Numbered from the stretch's first letter, positions 1 through 8,244 are shown. The stretch is 64,000 bases of DNA from Verrucomicrobiia bacterium (GCA_014239365.1 JAAZZB010000059.1:62001-126000), one strand, 5' to 3'. Numbers and translations are program-made. The notes: generated from the letters alone by a model not told the origin.

Positions 1-278
1 TGGGCGAGGTGCCTCCGGTGGCTCTTACTAAGGTGGCCCGAATGCATTTCGCCAAACCAAAACAACCCGCCCCCAAGTCCGAACCAGGCGCAACTCAGGC
101 GGGCCTCGCCGGAGGCGGTCGCGTGACCGGTCGGTTTGAAAGTTGGGCCCCCGACAAGGTGCGCCTCATTCATCCCTTTGCCGGGCCGGTGGAATTTCAT
201 CCGGCGATTTTTCATTCGCTCAATATGAACCGCGACAAGCCGCGCCCACGCAAACAAGAAGGATTATTTTCAAAATGA
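1..278 (+). CDS. C-terminal end of a beta-repeat protein, paralog of the next gene (partial)
   Basis: The reading frame is open from the window edge (first full codon at base 3), so this is the 3' end of a gene that begins upstream. The visible tail resembles the C-terminal 80 residues of the next protein: both have a Gly-Gly stretch, then R-x-E/F-x-W-x-x-D-x-V, an FG or FAG turn, F-x-PA-x-F and a short Asn/Lys-rich end. The stop codon TGA (276-278) overlaps the ATG of the next gene (275-277), so the two are probably translated together and arose by tandem duplication. Function is unknown; the partner has a signal peptide, so an exported structural or binding role is likely. The GTG at base 9 is internal, not the start. 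Confidence 0.7.
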   Translation, partial: GEVPPVALTKVARMHFAKPKQPAPKSEPGATQAGLAGGGRVTGRFESWAPDKVRLIHPFAGPVEFHPAIFHSLNMNRDKPRPRKQEGLFSK

Positions 279-1801
279 ATATTAATACACGTGCACTTTC
301 GTTGGCCGCCACGCTGGCATTCCTTGCGGGGACGGCATCGGCGGAGATCGTCATCAAACCCGCTGGAGGCGGCACCACCCGCACCAATCGCCCGGGCATC
401 GTGGTTCCCGGCCCGCTGGATTCAGGCTTTCGAGGCAACGAGCAAAAACCTCAAGTGCTGGAGCTCCTCAACGGCGATCGCTTTCAGGGGACCTTTGTGG
501 AATTTCATTTGGACTCCGGAATCATCTGGCGTCATCCCGCCTCCAAAGAGGACATCAAGCTGAATGCCGACAGTCTCTCGCGCATTCACCTGCATCCGCG
601 CGGAGCCATTAATTTGCCGACCGGGCAAAACTGCACCGTCAAGCTCCGCACCGGAGACGAGTTGGTCGGCCAGTTGGTGGAGCTCAACAAGCGCCACCTG
701 ATTCTCAACGCGTGGTATTGCCTCAACAGCCTGCGCATCCCGCGCGATAAAATTCTCTCCATCCACCCCGGAACCGCCGCCACGGGCATCCTCTACGATG
801 GCCCCAACGGGCTGGAGGGTTGGAAACGAAAAGGCGGAAACGGGCGCGCCCAAAACGGTCCCATCCGGGGCGGCAACGGTAGATTGATGGCCATCCCCGG
901 CGGCTTCGGTCGGAACCGCGCTGCCGGCTGGCAATACGCCAATAAATCGTTTGTTGCCTATGCGTCGGGATCCCAGATCGGTCGGCAATTTAAGGAACTG
1001 CCCGATTCTGTGAATGTGGAGTTTGACCTCAGCTGGACCGGCAATCCGAGTCTGGCAATTTACTTGTTTTCCAACAGCCTCGAACAACATTCCGGAAACG
1101 CCTACATTGTCAACATCAACACCACCGCCAGTTGTATGCGGATGCGCAACAGCAGCGAGTCCAGCCTTGGCAACCAAAGTATGCTCACCCAGTTGCGGGG
1201 CAAAACGAAAGCCCGCTTTTCCATTTGCTCCAATCGCAAAACCCGCGTCATCTCGCTGGTGATGGACGGCCGCCTGATTAAGGAATGGAAGGACACCACC
1301 ACCGCCGGCATTCCCGCCGACGGCAAAGGCGTGATGTTTGTCAGCCAGTCATCGGGCACAACGCGCATCAGCAAGCTGCGCATCCTCCAGTGGGACGGCA
1401 AAACTCCAAAAGGCAGTACGGCCACCAAGGAGGCTGTGGATCAGGATGTAATCGCTAGCGCCAATGGCACACTAATCACCGGCAGCCTGCACAAGGTTAC
1501 CGGCGGCAAGGCATTGTTCATCACTGATAACTTGGGCGAACTGAATATCGATTTGAACAAGGTGAACTCCATTCGTCTGGCCAACGCCAAGCCCGAGAAA
1601 CGAATGGTCGAAATTGGTGATGTTCGGGCCACCTTTGTCACCGGCGGCGAAATGGTATTCCGGCTCGAGCGCTGGACCGCAGATCGCGTGACCGGTGTGC
1701 ACGCATCTTTTGGTAAAATCAATTTTGATCCGGCTGTGTTTTCCACTCTGGAACTTAACCTCAACAAGCAACGCGGCAATGACAATCCCGGCGGCTTCTA
1801 G
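275..1801 (+). CDS. Exported protein with repeated beta motifs around a LamG-like region
   Basis: The start is ATG 275, which overlaps the previous stop (ATGA) and follows an AAGGA-type ribosome site about 12 bases upstream. It begins with a clear signal peptide (residues 1-23, ending TASA), whereas the longer upstream extension does not look like a leader. The 508-residue protein has short repeats of the form N-G-D-x-hydrophobic-x-G followed by beta strands, at about residues 65-110, 120-165, 390-430 and 445-495. Between them (about 175-385) lies a Gly/Asn/Ser-rich region that could fold as a concanavalin/LamG-like jelly roll. No catalytic motif is visible. Likely periplasmic or surface located; no precise function can be named. 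Confidence 0.75.
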   Translation: MNINTRALSLAATLAFLAGTASAEIVIKPAGGGTTRTNRPGIVVPGPLDSGFRGNEQKPQVLELLNGDRFQGTFVEFHLDSGIIWRHPASKEDIKLNADSLSRIHLHPRGAINLPTGQNCTVKLRTGDELVGQLVELNKRHLILNAWYCLNSLRIPRDKILSIHPGTAATGILYDGPNGLEGWKRKGGNGRAQNGPIRGGNGRLMAIPGGFGRNRAAGWQYANKSFVAYASGSQIGRQFKELPDSVNVEFDLSWTGNPSLAIYLFSNSLEQHSGNAYIVNINTTASCMRMRNSSESSLGNQSMLTQLRGKTKARFSICSNRKTRVISLVMDGRLIKEWKDTTTAGIPADGKGVMFVSQSSGTTRISKLRILQWDGKTPKGSTATKEAVDQDVIASANGTLITGSLHKVTGGKALFITDNLGELNIDLNKVNSIRLANAKPEKRMVEIGDVRATFVTGGEMVFRLERWTADRVTGVHASFGKINFDPAVFSTLELNLNKQRGNDNPGGF

Positions 1802-1880
1802 CCGACGGTGAACATCGCGGGCACAACTCCGCATAACTGACTCTTGTTTCCGGGGGGCGCTCGGGTGTTTCATCTCTGGG

Positions 1881-2150
1881 ATGACCACATCCTCAACCAG
1901 CACTGTCGCCACTGCAACACGCCGCCGCTCTGTTGCCCGTCTCAGCAGCGATGAATTTGATGTCCTGCAAAAACTCGGTGAAGACCGCGTGACCCTAAAC
2001 CTCGACATCACCCTTAAACCTGTCACTTGGATTGCCCTCCAAAAATACGCCCTCAAGCACGAGTGTACCCTCGCCGAATCCGTAGAGAACGGCCTCGAGG
2101 AATCCGCCGAAGTGGCTGATAATCTGCACCTCCGCTTGGGCGGCGAATAA
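1881..2150 (+). CDS. Small hypothetical protein (89 aa)
   Basis: An ATG-started frame with no membrane segment and no recognised motif. The first 15 residues are Thr/Ser rich; the rest looks like a compact mixed alpha/beta protein with acidic helices near the C-terminus (L-A-E-S-V-E-N-G-L-E-E-S). It stands alone, 79 bases after the previous stop, and faces the convergent hydroxylase-like gene. The codon pattern looks coding, but a short orphan frame could be spurious. Confidence 0.5.
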   Translation: MTTSSTSTVATATRRRSVARLSSDEFDVLQKLGEDRVTLNLDITLKPVTWIALQKYALKHECTLAESVENGLEESAEVADNLHLRLGGE

Positions 2151-2182
2151 AGGTGGCGAATAAAGGCAGCGAATAATTCTAT

Positions 2183-2767
2183 TTAACCCCGCAGCCGCGT
2201 CCCCAGCAGCCAATCCCACAGCGGCGTGGACACGCCGAAGTTTCCCGCGTGCCCGTGCGCGTGATGCGTCAAGTGGTGCCGTCGCAAATATTTCCCCAAA
2301 CGCGATTGCGGCTCCCGTTGGTGGATTGCGTAATGAACGTATTCATACGCTAAATACCCCGCCAGAAAAAATCCCACAAACACCGCCAACGCCCACCCCG
2401 GCACGAGCCAGTAAAACAACGCCAGAAACGGCACTAAAATAAACGCCGCGTTCAGCGGCGGCACCAGCGTGTGGATCGGTTCATCCTGCGCATCGTGATG
2501 CACCCCGTGCGCAAACTGTGCCCACCGGCTCAAGCGCTTCAATCGCCCCGGCGGATGCAGCAAAAAACGGTGCACCAAATATTCCACCAACGACCACACC
2601 CCCAACGCCGCCGCACCAATCCCTGCCGTTGTCGAAAAATCCAGCGATTCCGAAACCGTTCCCCAGACAATACACGCAATCGCCAGCGGCCCCCAAAGCG
2701 CCATCGGCCAAGCCGGATGGAAAAATCCCAGCCACGGCCAGCCCGCTTTGATGATTTGAGTTTTCAT
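2183..2767 (-). CDS. Fatty acid hydroxylase / sterol desaturase superfamily membrane protein
   Basis: A 194-residue membrane protein with about four hydrophobic segments and the histidine clusters of the di-iron fatty acid hydroxylase superfamily: EYLVHRFLLH, HGVHHD, YVHYAIH and RRHHLTHH, in the expected order. The family uses a non-haem di-iron centre to hydroxylate or desaturate lipids, sterols or carotenoids; the substrate cannot be told from sequence. At 194 residues it is close to the short bacterial FA2H-like form. Its ATG (2767-2765) overlaps the stop of the upstream AhpD-like gene as ATGA, so the two are probably one translationally coupled operon on the minus strand. Confidence 0.8.
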   Translation of the reverse strand: MKTQIIKAGWPWLGFFHPAWPMALWGPLAIACIVWGTVSESLDFSTTAGIGAAALGVWSLVEYLVHRFLLHPPGRLKRLSRWAQFAHGVHHDAQDEPIHTLVPPLNAAFILVPFLALFYWLVPGWALAVFVGFFLAGYLAYEYVHYAIHQREPQSRLGKYLRRHHLTHHAHGHAGNFGVSTPLWDWLLGTRLRG

Positions 2768-3330
2768 TTCCGTGAAGCCATTTCTTCTTCCAAGTCCACC
2801 CCCAATCCCTCCGCGATGCGGTTGATATAATTGAAATACCCAATCACCTGCGCCGCATCGCTAATTGCCTCATCCGAAAATCCCGCTGCACGCAACCCCT
2901 CCACATCTGTCGCGCCCGCTTCCTCCAATCGCAGTGTCAACTTTTCGGCCCACGCGCACAGCGCGGCATCCGCGTTGTTCAGGCCCGCTTGCCGCCAATC
3001 ATGTTTTAAGTGTTCCGTTTGCTCCGCGTTGTTCGACTCCGCCCGGAAGTCGTCCCCGTGTGATTCCGTTCAGTAGTGGCAATGATTTGCGGCAGACACC
3101 ACCACCGCCAGCATCTCACGTTGTCCGCGGGACAAATCCGATTTGCCGAACATGATTGCCCCATACAGTTCCATCGAAACGTTCAGCGCCACGGGGCTTC
3201 GGCTCATCACCTTCAAAATTTCATAAACCCGCCCCGCCCGTCGTTCCGCCTGTCCATACACGCCCGCCAATACTCCTTCCGCCGTGGCTGGATCAATCAC
3301 TCCGATAAATGCCATCTCCAAATTGTACAT
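2764..3330 (-). CDS. AhpD-like / carboxymuconolactone decarboxylase family peroxidase with in-frame TGA, probable selenoprotein
   Basis: The frame reads 86 codons from 3330, meets TGA at 3072-3070, then continues in the same frame for 101 more codons to a TGA at 2766-2764 that overlaps the next start as ATGA. Around the internal TGA the protein reads VSAANHCHY-U-TESHGDDF. In the 'peroxidase-related' AhpD-like family this site is normally SAAN-x-CHYC-x-x-SHG, so the TGA falls exactly on the second Cys of the redox C-x-x-C pair. Residues after the TGA match the family tail (AEKLT, LRAAGFSDEAI, FNYINRIAEGLGV). The full length of 188 residues fits the family. A hairpin directly after the TGA resembles a bacterial SECIS. 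The family reduces peroxides or acts as a thiol oxidoreductase. The alternative is a Cys-to-stop mutation or sequencing error. No sel genes are in the window. Confidence 0.75.
3044..3072 (-). promoter_or_regulatory. SECIS-like hairpin immediately after the in-frame TGA
   Basis: On the minus strand, after TGA (3072-3070) and one base, CGGAATC (3068-3062) can pair with GA-C-TTCCG (3051-3044), giving a seven-pair stem with one bulged C and a 10-base loop that contains GGGG. Bacterial SECIS elements are hairpins just 3' of the UGA with G residues in the apical loop; here the loop Gs lie 13-16 bases after the UGA, at the short end of the known range. Folding was judged by eye only. Confidence 0.5.
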
Positions 3331-3412
3331 TTTGAGCAGACAGAATCAATTCAATCCCAATGATGTCGGCTTGTATTCAGCCCCCAAATCCCGTAAGGGA
3401 AGCAGACACACT

Positions 3413-3501
3413 GCCGGTGTGGTGGAATTGGTAGACACAGGGGACTTAAAATCCCCCGGCTTTTAAACGCCGTGACGGTTCGAGTCCGTCCGCCGGTACC
3501 A
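3413..3501 (+). tRNA. tRNA-Leu (anticodon TAA)
   Basis: An 89-base class II tRNA with acceptor arms GCCGGTG / CGCCGGT (G-U pair at 1-72), a D-loop GGTAGAC, an anticodon stem GGGGA/TCCCC with loop CTTAAAA (anticodon TAA at 3447-3449), a long variable arm with GGC/GCC, a T arm GACGG-TTCGAGT-CCGTC, discriminator A and a genome-encoded CCA. The long variable arm and anticodon agree on leucine. Confidence 0.95.
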
Positions 3502-3530
3502 AGTTTGTTTGGATTGTTTCAGGGAAAAAT

Positions 3531-3992
3531 ATGAGCGCGGAACATCAGATTGAAGTGTTGAATCTCGATTTGCCGGCGGCGGCTAAGCCGGCGGGTTTGT
3601 ATCAACCCGTTTTAATTCGCGGGAACCTTGCTTATGTGTCCGGGCACGGGCCGTTGTTGAGTGATGGAAGTTTTATCACCGGCAAGGTTGGGGAGGGTTT
3701 GGATGTGGCGGCGGCCAAAGCGGCGGCGCGCCAAACGGGCCTGGCGATTCTGGCGTCGTTGCGCGCAAAGCTCGGTTCGTTGGATCGCGTGAAGCAAGTG
3801 GTGAAATCGTTTGGAATGGTGAATGCCGTCACGGATTTCAACGAGCATCCGGCGGTGATCAATGGCTACAGCGAGTTGATGGCGGAAGTGTTCGGGCCGG
3901 AAGCGGGGGTGGGGACGCGCAGCGCAATGGGCGCGGGCTCGTTGCCCCTTGATTTTGCGGTGGAGATCGAGGCGGTTTTTGAGATCAAATGA
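3531..3992 (+). CDS. RidA / YjgF family protein
   Basis: A 153-residue cytosolic protein of the RidA/YER057c/UK114 family. Typical features are V-SGHGPL in the first strand region, an A-A-x-x-A-x-x-x-LA-I-L helix, F-x-x-x-V-x-x-F-N-E-H-P-x-V-I-N-G-S, and a closing VEIEAVFE strand. RidA proteins hydrolyse reactive enamine/imine intermediates made by PLP enzymes; the classical catalytic Arg near the C-terminus is not obvious, and this longer form is closer to the divergent Rid subgroups. The next gene is a PLP enzyme whose start overlaps this stop (ATGA), which fits a role in clearing or handling its intermediates. Confidence 0.85.
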   Translation: MSAEHQIEVLNLDLPAAAKPAGLYQPVLIRGNLAYVSGHGPLLSDGSFITGKVGEGLDVAAAKAAARQTGLAILASLRAKLGSLDRVKQVVKSFGMVNAVTDFNEHPAVINGYSELMAEVFGPEAGVGTRSAMGAGSLPLDFAVEIEAVFEIK

Positions 3993-5116
3993 TTATGCCC
4001 GCCAATCCTTTTCAGGTGGCGAATGAGGCCGAGATTCCCTCGCCGTCTTTGTTGGTTTACCCCGATCGAATTTTTCGCAACCTCGAGCGGATGCTTCAAA
4101 TCGCCGGCGGCCCGGATCGCCTGCGGCCGCACGTGAAGACGCATAAACTGCCGGAACTGGTGGGGATGCAAATCAGTCAGGGCATCCAAAAATTCAAGTG
4201 CGCCACGATCGCGGAATGTGAAATGACCGCGGGCTCGGGTGCAAGTGATGTGTTGCTGGCGCATCAACCGACCGGCCCCAATGCCGCGCGTTTGCGATTT
4301 TTGGCAGAGCGATTTCCACGGGTCACGTGGGGCACAGTGGTGGATGACGCGGGAGTGGTGGATATTTTGACCGCTTTGTTTGCTGAAGCACCCGAGCCGT
4401 TGCAGGTCTATTTGGATTTGGATTGCGGGATGCATCGCTCGGGCATTGCGCCCGGGGCGGAGGCGGAGGCATTTTGTAAAACGTTATGTAAAAAAATCGA
4501 CAGCGCGCCCGGCTTGGAGTTCGCGGGTTTGCACGCTTACGACGGGCACAATCACGAGCCGGATCCGGAACAGCGCGCGGCTCAATGCGAGGCGGATTTC
4601 GCGCCGGTGTTGGCTTTTCAAAAAGAACTGCAAGCGGCGGGCATTGCTGTGCCAAATCTGTTGGCGGGCGGTTCACCTACTTTTTCAATCCACGCGCAAC
4701 ACGCGGATCGCGAGTGCAGTCCGGGCACCACGGTGCTGTGGGATGCGGGCTACAGCAGGGATTGCGCGGATTTGCCGTTTGAACCGGCGGCAGTATTATT
4801 CACGCGCGTCATCAGCAAGCCGGGCGATGATCGCCTTTGTTTTGATCTCGGCCACAAAGCCGTTGCTGCCGACAAGCCGCTGCCCCGCGCGCGCTTGCTC
4901 GGGTTGGAGGATGCCGCGCACGTCGTGCACAGTGAGGAGCATCTTGTGCTGGAAACTTCTGCGGCCAAAAATTGGGCGGTGGGCGATTGCGCCTATGCCA
5001 TCCCGGAACACATTTGCCCCACGGTGGCGCTGCACGACGAGGTGTGGGTGGTGGTTGATGGCGCGGTGGGCGCGCGCTGGGAAGTCTCCGCGCGGCGGCG
5101 GCGCTTGACGATTTAA
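3989..5116 (+). CDS. D-threonine aldolase-like PLP enzyme (alanine racemase N-terminal fold)
   Basis: A 375-residue fold-type III PLP enzyme. The motif RPHVKTHK holds the likely PLP lysine (K50). The middle part has the TIM-barrel strands, including VYLDLDCGMHRSG and LHAYDGHNH, and the C-terminal beta domain has HSEEHLVLE and PEHICPTVALHDEVWVV, which in D-threonine aldolases and D-serine dehydratases supply a metal-binding site near PLP. The family cleaves D-beta-hydroxy amino acids or dehydrates D-serine; the exact substrate is not visible. The start ATG overlaps the RidA stop; a second ATG at 3995 is also possible. Confidence 0.8.
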   Translation: MIMPANPFQVANEAEIPSPSLLVYPDRIFRNLERMLQIAGGPDRLRPHVKTHKLPELVGMQISQGIQKFKCATIAECEMTAGSGASDVLLAHQPTGPNAARLRFLAERFPRVTWGTVVDDAGVVDILTALFAEAPEPLQVYLDLDCGMHRSGIAPGAEAEAFCKTLCKKIDSAPGLEFAGLHAYDGHNHEPDPEQRAAQCEADFAPVLAFQKELQAAGIAVPNLLAGGSPTFSIHAQHADRECSPGTTVLWDAGYSRDCADLPFEPAAVLFTRVISKPGDDRLCFDLGHKAVAADKPLPRARLLGLEDAAHVVHSEEHLVLETSAAKNWAVGDCAYAIPEHICPTVALHDEVWVVVDGAVGARWEVSARRRRLTI

Positions 5117-5176
5117 ACCGCCGATTGTTGCGCGGTATTTTATGCGCATTGAGATCGCGACGTGCTAGTTTGGCGA

Positions 5177-6061
5177 ATGCAATTGATCCGCTTGATCCCT
5201 CTTTTTTTGGCCGCGGCCGTGTTGGCGGCGGAGACACCGCAAAAAGAATTCCCACTTTGGCCCGGCAAAGCCCCAGGCCAAAAGGGCGACACGCCACGCG
5301 ATATTCCCACGCTCACGCCCTTTTGGGCGGCCAAACCCACGGGCGCGGCCATGGTAATTTGCCCCGGCGGTGGCTACGGCGGGCTCGCACCGCACGAGGG
5401 CAAAGGCTATGCGGATTTCTTGGCGGCGAAAGGCATTCATTGTTTTGTTTTAAAATATCGACTCGGCTCGGCGGGCTATCGGCATCCGGTGATGTTACAG
5501 GATGTGTCGCGCGCCCTGCGCACGGTGCGGCATCACGCGAAGGATTGGAAAATTGATCCCAAGCGCATCGGCGTGATGGGCTCCTCGGCGGGCGGCCATT
5601 TGGCATCCACCCTTGTTGCGCATTTTGATGCTGGCGATGCGAATGCAAAAGACCCCATCGACCGAGTCAGCTCGAGGCCCGATGCAGCAATTTTGTGTTA
5701 TCCCGTTATCACTTTAGGCAAGTTCACGCATCGGGGTTCCAAACGAAACTTATTGGGCCCAGAGCCTGCGCCGGACTTGGTGAAACTGCTTTCCAACGAA
5801 TTGCAGGTGAAACCCAATTCGCCGCCGTGTTTCATTTGGCACACGTGGGAAGACAAAGCCGTGCCGGTGGAAAACAGCCTGCTCTTCGCCAGTGCATTGA
5901 GGCGGCAAGGCGTGCGGGTGGACTTACACATTTACGAGGCCGGTCGGCACGGATTGGGGCTTGGCGGCGGCCGCGCCGGGGGCAAGCTGCATCCGTGGAC
6001 AAGTGCCTTACTGTTTTGGCTTGAGCAACGAACGTTTCTGAGCAAACAATCTGCCCAATAA
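5177..6061 (+). CDS. Exported alpha/beta hydrolase, carbohydrate esterase-like
   Basis: The start ATG 5177 gives a clean signal peptide (residues 1-18, FLAAAVLAAE); an upstream GTG at 5162 would bury it. The 294-residue protein has an oxyanion-type PGGGYGG segment, the nucleophile elbow GSSAGGH (Ser137), a late Asp in the segment WEDKAVP and the catalytic His in AGRHGLG. This arrangement is typical of the BD-FAE/acetyl-xylan-esterase-like hydrolases that many planctomycetes and verrucomicrobia export. Likely a periplasmic esterase that removes acyl groups from polysaccharides; the substrate is inferred from family habit only. Confidence 0.8.
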   Translation: MQLIRLIPLFLAAAVLAAETPQKEFPLWPGKAPGQKGDTPRDIPTLTPFWAAKPTGAAMVICPGGGYGGLAPHEGKGYADFLAAKGIHCFVLKYRLGSAGYRHPVMLQDVSRALRTVRHHAKDWKIDPKRIGVMGSSAGGHLASTLVAHFDAGDANAKDPIDRVSSRPDAAILCYPVITLGKFTHRGSKRNLLGPEPAPDLVKLLSNELQVKPNSPPCFIWHTWEDKAVPVENSLLFASALRRQGVRVDLHIYEAGRHGLGLGGGRAGGKLHPWTSALLFWLEQRTFLSKQSAQ

Positions 6062-6069
6062 AAATTGCC

Positions 6070-6098
6070 TTGCCGAGACTAACCATTGCGGGTAAATC
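6070..6098 (+). promoter_or_regulatory. Possible sigma-70 promoter of tRNA-Arg
   Basis: TTGCCG (6070-6075), a 17-base spacer and TAAATC (6093-6098) lie 12 bases before the tRNA. Each hexamer matches 4 of 6 consensus bases, so this is plausible but weak. Confidence 0.35.
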
Positions 6099-6110
6099 TA
6101 TTTCTCGGCT

Positions 6111-6187
6111 GCGCCCTTAGCTCAATTGGATAGAGCACCTGATTACGGATCAGGAGGTTGGGGGTTCGATTCCCTCAGGGCGTACCA
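6111..6187 (+). tRNA. tRNA-Arg (anticodon ACG)
   Basis: A 77-base tRNA with acceptor arms GCGCCCT / AGGGCGT (G-U at 1-72), D-arm GCTC-AATTGGATA-GAGC, anticodon stem CCTGA/TCAGG with loop TTACGGA (anticodon ACG), a T arm closing on TTCGATT, discriminator A and encoded CCA. Confidence 0.95.
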
Positions 6188-6214
6188 TTTTTCTTTTTCC
6201 CTAAGCCTTTTTTT

Positions 6215-7315
6215 CTAGGGCTGTGCTTTTAGGTTTTCTTCGCTGGCGAGGAGGTAGTCGGCGTTGACTTCGGTGTTGGCGACGCCGCAAAGGCGTTGGG
6301 TCCATTTTTTGAAACTGTCCACTTTGCCATCGATCATAAAGGGGCTCTCGCGATAGAAATCGAGTTTGTCCTGCATTTCAAAAATGGCGGCGTACATGAT
6401 GAATGCCCAGATGACATCGGCTTGGGTTTTGGCGTCGAGCCCGATCATCGCAAAAAGTTTTCCAAGGGGGGCGGCGATGATGGATTGGTGTTCGGTGTCG
6501 GCCAGTGCGCTGGCGAGGGCGAGGGCCCAGTCGGGGTAAAGGAGGTCAACGGGTTGCGAATAAAAGTAGGGGACAAGAAAGCGGAAGGCGTTGATGTGGC
6601 CGGGGAGGGCGCGGTTCCAATCTTCGAGTTGGGGGTGGACGTTGTCGATGAGGCGCGGGCCGGGGAAAATATTGGGGCACACAAAATCGGCGAGCACAGG
6701 GGTGTTTGGCAGTTCGATTTTGTTGAGGGCGTCGCGCATAAACTCGATGCTCGCTTCAGGGAAAATTGCGTCATCAAAACCGCAGTCGTTTTTGAAATGA
6801 TGCGCGCGGGTGGCGGCGTCATCTCCCCAGCGTTTGGCGGGGCCGCCTTGGTCGAGGGTGGTGAGTTTGCCGCAGAGTGTGCCGATCTCATCCATTTGGG
6901 CGGCGAAGGTGCGGGCGAATCGGGCGTGGGATCGTTCGGGGCCGCAGATGGCGAATTTTAAATCAGTTTCAAAAGTGCGATGCGGGCAGGCTTCTTCGAT
7001 GATGACCATTCGGTCATTGATGTCGGCCACTTCAATAATTTTCAAAAACAAATCGTGCCCGAGTGCGGCGTCGATTTTATCCTGAAAGGTGATGCTGGAA
7101 TCGATGGCTGCGCGGGTGAGGCCGGGGTCAGCGATTTTGGTGGCGAGACTGGGGCGCTCAGCATCTTTGGCAAACCACAGCACTACGCGGCTGATGATGG
7201 GGTAGGATTCGACGTATTTGTAATTGACGTTGATGAGGACGAGCGGCTGCAGCTCCGCGGGCACGCCGAGGCGGGCGTGATGTTCAGTGAGCCATTTTTG
7301 GATGCGGGGGATCAT
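6215..7315 (-). CDS. Kinase-fold protein, aminoglycoside phosphotransferase-like (tentative)
   Basis: The start is ATG 7315, overlapping the upstream methyltransferase stop as ATGA; an earlier in-frame start lies inside that gene and is rejected. The 366-residue protein has no signal peptide. Residues around 220-240 read VLADFVCPNIF followed by RLIDN, which resembles the catalytic loop and metal site of APH/choline-kinase-fold enzymes (usually HGD-x-x-x-N-x-L ... ID), but the His and Asp of the loop are changed. It could be a degenerate or specialised small-molecule kinase. Its tight coupling to a methyltransferase suggests the two modify the same molecule. The family call is weak. Confidence 0.45.
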   Translation of the reverse strand: MIPRIQKWLTEHHARLGVPAELQPLVLINVNYKYVESYPIISRVVLWFAKDAERPSLATKIADPGLTRAAIDSSITFQDKIDAALGHDLFLKIIEVADINDRMVIIEEACPHRTFETDLKFAICGPERSHARFARTFAAQMDEIGTLCGKLTTLDQGGPAKRWGDDAATRAHHFKNDCGFDDAIFPEASIEFMRDALNKIELPNTPVLADFVCPNIFPGPRLIDNVHPQLEDWNRALPGHINAFRFLVPYFYSQPVDLLYPDWALALASALADTEHQSIIAAPLGKLFAMIGLDAKTQADVIWAFIMYAAIFEMQDKLDFYRESPFMIDGKVDSFKKWTQRLCGVANTEVNADYLLASEENLKAQP

Positions 7316-8244
7316 TCCGGTTTGCGGGCACAAAAGCCAAAGAACTCCACGTGCTCCGCCACTTCGCGGGGAGGGAGCATTCGGAAAATTTTGTAAACGA
7401 AGGATCGCCCGCCTTGGTAGTCCCACGGGTTCAGGCGTTCCTCGATGAAATATTTGATGATGTGCTCGTTGTTGAGCGGGATAATGTAATTAGGCGTCGA
7501 GTAGTCGGGGCGCAGCCAATAGTCATCCACGTTGGCAAAGCCCGCGTTGTTTAAGAGCGTGTTGGCTTCGCTGCGGGTGTAGGTGTATTCGAGAAAAGGC
7601 ACGCTGCGCAGATCGAGTGAAAGTTGATTGGCGCGGTCGCGGTCGAGGTAAGAGACGTGCCGGATGCGCGCGTGAGGATCGGCCACGCCCAGCGCGAACC
7701 CAAGATATTGGCGGTTTTCGATGGCGAGAAAAAGTGAGCCGCCGGGTTTAAGCACGCGGAACACTTCGCTCAAGACACGGGCGTGAATGGCTTCCGGATT
7801 TTCGTTTGGCCACGAAGTGGGCATCCATTCGAAGCTGCCGATCATACAAACCAGATCGAGCTGGGCATCGGCGATGGGGATGTCGACGCCATCGGCGCAG
7901 ATGGAATGAAAATGCGCAAGGTTTTCCTGCTCGCCGCGCAGTTTTACAAAAGCGGCGTTGATGGGTGATTTGTCCGCAGCGATGACGTGATGATCTTGGC
8001 CAAGCCGACACGCCACGCCGCCAGTTCCGCAGCCTAAATCTAACACGCGCGATTCGGGGCCGAGGTCGAAGAGGTACGACCACGCCGTGCGATTGGGTGC
8101 GACCGCGCGCAACATCCCCGGTGAAGTCGCCCCAAACTCAGTCTCCAAAGCCGGCCGCCAGCCATTTTGGGCGGCGTGTTGCAGAAATGCTTCGGGATCA
8201 TCGCCGCCCAGCGAGCCGGAGGCTTGCGAGCGTTCAAAAAGCAA
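7312..8244 (-). CDS. Class I SAM-dependent methyltransferase
   Basis: The 310-residue protein has a Rossmann methyltransferase core: motif I VLDLGCGTGG, an acidic ADKS after strand 2, D-L-V-C-M-I-G-S after strand 4 and VLKPGGSLFLAIENRQYLG, which is close to glycosyl-linked or lipid methyltransferases of the Methyltransf_11/23 type. The C-terminal half has YEYTYTRSE-like and Tyr/Pro-rich stretches common in methyltransferases of polysaccharide clusters. The first usable start is TTG 8244, but the frame stays open and protein-like back to a TGA at 8445-8443 with no ATG, GTG or TTG, so the true N-terminus may be longer and begin at a rare codon. Coupled to the kinase-fold gene downstream. Confidence 0.75.
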   Translation of the reverse strand: MLFERSQASGSLGGDDPEAFLQHAAQNGWRPALETEFGATSPGMLRAVAPNRTAWSYLFDLGPESRVLDLGCGTGGVACRLGQDHHVIAADKSPINAAFVKLRGEQENLAHFHSICADGVDIPIADAQLDLVCMIGSFEWMPTSWPNENPEAIHARVLSEVFRVLKPGGSLFLAIENRQYLGFALGVADPHARIRHVSYLDRDRANQLSLDLRSVPFLEYTYTRSEANTLLNNAGFANVDDYWLRPDYSTPNYIIPLNNEHIIKYFIEERLNPWDYQGGRSFVYKIFRMLPPREVAEHVEFFGFCARKPE

